64,000 nucleotides of DNA from Marsupella aquatica (Eukaryota > Marchantiophyta). The notes under the pieces are model-generated. The model searched no databases. It saw only the letters and a list, made by a program, of their open reading frames with translations, and had not been told where the DNA came from. Shown here one piece after another: positions 59,820 to 64,000 of the stretch. Made by a program: the position numbers and the translations under genes. Numbering within the stretch: position 1 is the first letter of the stretch; each line of letters starts with the position of its first letter. The DNA is taken from NCBI GenBank assembly GCA_973895155.1, contig OZ316897.1, positions 8,990,001 to 9,054,000 on the forward strand. Reading direction: 5' to 3'.

Positions 59820-61020
59820 ACTACCCCCACTCACACATACGTCCGGTACCCCAGTGCATGGAGGGGGGATTTATCTGAGACACTTCTGTTCCAGAATCAT
59901 CCTTGGGTCAACTGACCAACCTAGCTGGTCTAGATTGTTGAAAACATGTCATTATCCTCCATTCTTCAGTAAATTTCAATTTGCTGTGTCATCTGGCCAT
60001 CTTGAGAGGTTTCATCTGGAATATTAAAAGCATTAACAGACTTTGTTTTCACATCTTGGAAGGTCAACTACAAAAAAACCACTAGAGTCACGTGTGATCC
60101 CAAATAGGTATTTTTGTATTGTATTGACCAAAGGTTTAATTACAAAGCATAAAGAAGTAAAAAAAAGGGGGTTAGAGCACACCCTTAGGGTAGAGAATAC
60201 TCTCCCTATAGGGTCTAAAACAAGGCACACCCTTTTCACACAAAGGGGTTCAGGTTTATCAAATGATTCTACTGTTTATACCTACCACACACCCAAGGGA
60301 TAGTGGTTGAAATTGGGATGATTTATGTTCTTGGACATACTGGCAAAATAATGTCGGCTTGCGAAACTTCAGCAGATTCTTTACTTCATAATTTTAAGGC
60401 GGAAAGATGGATTTAGGATTAAGGGTAGCCATGCAACTGGCTACAGGTCTTAGGAGAACCTATCAACTTTATTTTATACACCTAAAACCGGAATACAAAA
60501 ACCCACAGAGGCCAGAAACTGTCCCAACAAACCAAAGGAGGCGGAGGAGCCCCTTCACTGAGACCAACTAGCCTCAAGGCTAGGAGGACCTAGGCCCACT
60601 TGGATTGCAGAAAATGCGCACAAACAGAACCATCTACAATGCTGCAAAAGGTTATACCAACAGATATGGCAGCATAAAATCACCAATTCATTTGATTAGA
60701 GAGGGTAGAGCTGGATTTGTGTTCTTGTTAGTTGCTTACATCTCTCATTCTCTCTTTTGCAATTGGGCAACAACCTTCAAGTTACCCTTGTCTGAAGTTA
60801 AGGTTGATAAAAACGTTCAATTTGTTTTAGCTTTAGTTAAAGTGCACTCCAGTGTTTTCCTTACTTTGTGTTTATGACATCTTGACAACTATGCCGACAC
60901 AATTCTCACAAAAATGTGATTTTGTGGGCTTATGTTCTCCAGAATGAAAACGAGACATGACAAAAGCATGCTCACACTTCTTTCCAACTTGGGAGTGAAA
61001 CTGCAGGACCTATCACAATT
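59820..61020. other. Gene-free interval
   Basis: Short frames only. The stretch 60465-60600 (ACCCACAGAGGCCAG... region) shares A-rich and CCACA-GGCC words with 56545-56640 inside a p28 intron, so both may be ends of a related retroelement. Confidence 0.35.
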
Positions 61021-61224
61021 GCAGTGCCGCACACAGAGTCCCCAAAATCACATATCAAACAAACCATTTTTTTGCCAGACTACAACATGAAAGTGGGAGT
61101 TGTTTATAAGCATGAAAGACCAAATAAGAAACATCATAAATTTACAATTGAAATGGTTGGATCATGTGAAATTTTATCAAGAATGGTCAAGTTGTCTTTG
61201 GACAAATGTGATCTTCTGATTTAA
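61021..61224 (+). other. Unrecognised exon-like frame
   Basis: A frame of about 66 codons begins after a GCAG acceptor-like site at 61020. It encodes PHTESPKSHIKQTIFLPDY and then a Lys/His-rich stretch. Codon content looks protein-like, but I cannot name a family. It could be one exon of a gene extending beyond what I can join, or chance. Confidence 0.25.
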
Positions 61225-62689
61225 GATAAAGATATGGAAAGGTATGTCTTTGGCTCCCACTAAATTTACTATGGAGCTCATGCTAGTTTAGATGGGGAGA
61301 GATAGAGAGTTTATCTAACTCATTGGTGCATTGTGACTTTTCATAATGTCTAGTTTTTCAAGTTATCTGATAATTTTTCTCTTATTTATATTGATCAGAT
61401 GGGATGTAAAATTCTAAGTAACCAGGCTGGTTAGTGATGACAATGATAACTTTTGATATGGCCAGAACACTGTGATTGAATTTGCCACTATTTATAGTTT
61501 AATTATTATATTGCCACCTCTTTTCGCCACTGGGCTAGCCACTGGTTAGGCAAAGTAAGTTTGGTTAGCTTGGATTATTCCAATAGAGGGCATCTTGCCA
61601 ATTTTCCTCATCAAATTGTTGTCATTGTCTTCACCTTAGCCTCAACACTCTCTCCCACCCTTGACCACGGAAGATGGGGGAATTGTGCAGCCACCCAAGA
61701 TGTGCTGGAGCAAGGTTGGGCAGGACCAAAGTACAAATCCAAACAATGTCCAAGGTTATAATAGAGGACAATGATGACCAGCCTAAGGTGAAAGATGTTG
61801 ATACTTGAATTGTTTCAAGGTAAGTATAGTTATTCAGCTGAACCAGTAGTGGAAAAAGATGGCAATGTAGTAAGGGGATCACCAAGTGTAGCACCTTTCA
61901 CCTGTTGCTATTTGGGTGAATGGCAAGTTCACTGGCAGGCTGAGTCAACAAGGGCATGGAGCACCTGGAGGATAGCCCCGGTCACCAGTAGACACTATTC
62001 TTGCAGTCCACCATAAGTTCTGGAATTTTCATTGCTACCATGGCCATCAGGTCTCCAGTGGATTTGGCAAGAATGTGGAGGGAGTACTACTGGGAGAATT
62101 GGGAGGAAGCACTACTAGGAGCTCAAACTCGCCACAATTGCTACGCGGGTTGCACCATCTGGCCGGCAGGGATCCTGGGTTTTTAAATGTTTTGACTGAT
62201 GAGAGACACTAGAGTGGGGCTTGCAAAGCACACTTGGTGTGGAGGGCACAACAAAGATTGTCCCATTCTTGCAACAGGTGGGGATGCCCTAATGAAGCCC
62301 CAAAACTGAAAAAGGTAACAATATGTTCATGCTGGAACAAGGGATGTTGCATGCACCATTAATGGAAACAATGTATTTGGAGGAATGATATAAAGAAAGT
62401 AACCTCAAAAGTTCAGGTAGAAGTAAAGACAGTCCAGACATATTCAACCCAACTTTGTTTTTGGCTGCCAGTACACTGTACACATCTGTAGCATCTGCTC
62501 AATCAATGGCGACCTTTACGGCTGGAGGGGACCCTATCTTCAATCCTGAGCGTCCGTTGCCTCTGTCATCCGTCATGTCACTCTTGCATTAATTGCATCA
62601 CTTCCAACTGACAGGCAAAAAAGCACACGATGCAATTTACGCCACTGTGGAAAAAAATGTCAAGTGGAAGACTCTGAGAGAGTTGGGCT
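61225..62689. other. Unresolved interval
   Basis: Plus-strand frames at 61561-61761, 61795-62016 and 62001-62186 are open and moderately protein-like, yet none carries a motif I know and I could not join them in phase. A gene relic is possible. Confidence 0.3.
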
Positions 62690-63760
62690 TTAGCTGAAGT
62701 CAATAGCATTGACACTTTACATGTACAAAACCTTGTAAAATCAACGATGCCTTGACCCAGCTCATTTTTGGGATTCCCAAGCACTATAATTTGTTTAAAG
62801 CAAGGAGCTAGGATGAACAATATCAGGGTAATTTTAAGTTTTTTATTATGCCAGGGTGAGGAATATCTCTTTGAATGAAGAATTTTCCTTATCTAACTTC
62901 CCTAGATTAATATCTGACTGTTAGATATTGACAGATTTTAAAATAACCATCAGATCCTGGCCAGTGGAAGACAATAAAAGTGGCAAATTATAGTGATGGA
63001 CTGAAGGGGAGTTACCCCGATCTTCACCACTCAATAAATGCAGGTTGTGAGCCCCTCGTGTAAGGCAGAAGACAATAGCATTGACAATTTACATATAAAA
63101 AACGCTGTGAAACAATACCGCTTGACACAAATGATTCACAAGCACTATAATTTGTTCAAGGCAAGCAGCCAAAGAGAATACTACCAGGCCGTGACTAGTA
63201 CCTTATGTGAAGGAGTAGATGCCAACAATGTTCATTATCTTATTTTCTAGATTAATGTCTACCCATTCAGTCTCTCTAGATTTAAGAATGACTGTTAGAT
63301 CCTGGCTACTGGGGTCTGATGCTAGGTGGAAAGTTGCTAACGGATGACAAACAGCCAGGCAAAATTTGATCAAAAGTAGTAAGAATTTTCAATGAGGTGG
63401 AATTTGGCTAAATTTTGCCACTACAAAACAGCTGGCACTTGTGTCCCCTTGTGTAATGCAGAAGTCAATAGTATTGACACTTTACATGTACAAAGCGCTG
63501 TTAAATCAACGCCTATTGATCCACATCGTCGTTGATTCCCAAGCATTATAATTGTTCAAAGCATAGTAACGGGGTAGTTTTCAGGGTTTTCTTTTTGCCA
63601 GGGGCGAATGTCACCTAAGAGTGTTCCTTATCCAATTTCCGTAGATTGATTACTGACTGTTGATCTCCCTGGATTCTGGCTAATGGGCTCTCAAGCTAGG
63701 TGGGAAAAGTGGTGAAGACTTTTCATTGAAGTGGAATTTGAAGAAAGTTTGCCACTAAAA
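62690..63760. repeat. Three diverged units of about 400 bp
   Basis: Each unit opens with GAAGTCAATAGCATTGACAC then TTTACATGTACAAA (62696, 63067 and 63471). Each continues with CCAAGCACTATAATTTGTT and ends with a GACTGTTAGATCCTGGC stretch. The first 50-60 bases stay open in one frame in all three (EVNSIDTLHVQNAVKS-like), so an exon may have been amplified. In the middle unit the frame runs on to 63250. Confidence 0.65.
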
Positions 63761-64000
63761 CAAAATCAGACATTACCCACAACCTAAGCAAAACGTAACA
63801 TATTTACCTTTCAAATTGTAGGTCAATGCAATAAATAGATATCATGGTTAATTTTGCAAACAATGAATACACTGATATATCATCATTTTATCAAAACACT
63901 AGCTCAATACCTGTGCGTTACACAAAAGAAGTCGTGTCGGCCAAGATGTCGTTGAGAAAAATGATGTCATGTTAGCCAAGAGGTCGTGGAGAGAAAAGAT

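Noticed and set aside
59700-59870. Possible inverted repeat of G-rich (GAGTGGGGGACC) and C-rich (ACCCCCACTCAC) stretches
   Set aside because: Pairing is weak beyond the G and C runs and no target duplication is visible.
61021-61224. PDYN word recalling a glucan-phosphorylase segment
   Set aside because: The residues on both sides do not follow that family, so the likeness is taken as chance.

Overview
The window is nuclear DNA from a land plant that makes swimming sperm. It has spliceosomal introns, plastid-targeted proteins, an NB-ARC-LRR immune receptor, a plant-type Copia retrotransposon and an intact gene for the flagellar inner-arm dynein light chain p28. Flowering plants and conifers lack flagella. 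An N-terminal alpha/beta-hydrolase on the NLR is typical of bryophytes, best known from liverworts. A bryophyte is the best guess; another seed-free plant cannot be excluded.

Layout. 1-4.2 kb (+): a decaying gene ending in a beta-class DNA-methylase-like motif. 4.4-5.3 kb (+): an FCP1/NIF-type HAD phosphatase-like gene with one frameshift. 5.9-7.0 kb (-): a probable diverged, broken relative of the first gene, under a cluster of CGATAA/TTATCG palindromes. 9.2-10.4 kb (-): a dead partial copy of a rubredoxin gene. 10.5-14.2 kb (-): an intact five-exon hydrolase-NB-ARC-LRR receptor. 15.6-16.7 kb: short tandem repeats. 17.0-18.4 kb (-): the intact three-exon plastid rubredoxin-like gene. 18.9-21.6 kb: an array of diverged repeats. 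22-25 kb: transposon debris. 25.0-29.0 kb (+): a decayed Copia element. 29-32.6 kb: short repeats. 32.7-48.5 kb (+): a 42-exon gene for a fused dehydrogenase-dehydrogenase-kinase-aldolase enzyme of 1,388 residues. 49.2-52.9 kb: minisatellites and a 143-bp MITE. 55.0-59.1 kb (-): the eight-exon p28 gene. 59-64 kb: repeats and unrecognised reading frames.

Four genes (NLR, rubredoxin, fusion enzyme, p28) could be spliced by eye into continuous frames with consistent intron phases. They share no pathway. The fusion enzyme resembles a whole bacterial acid-sugar catabolic operon in one polypeptide. Its two dehydrogenase modules keep the same intron positions and nearly the same exon lengths, a clear trace of an ancient intragenic duplication. 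All splice sites and family assignments were read by eye; no search was run.
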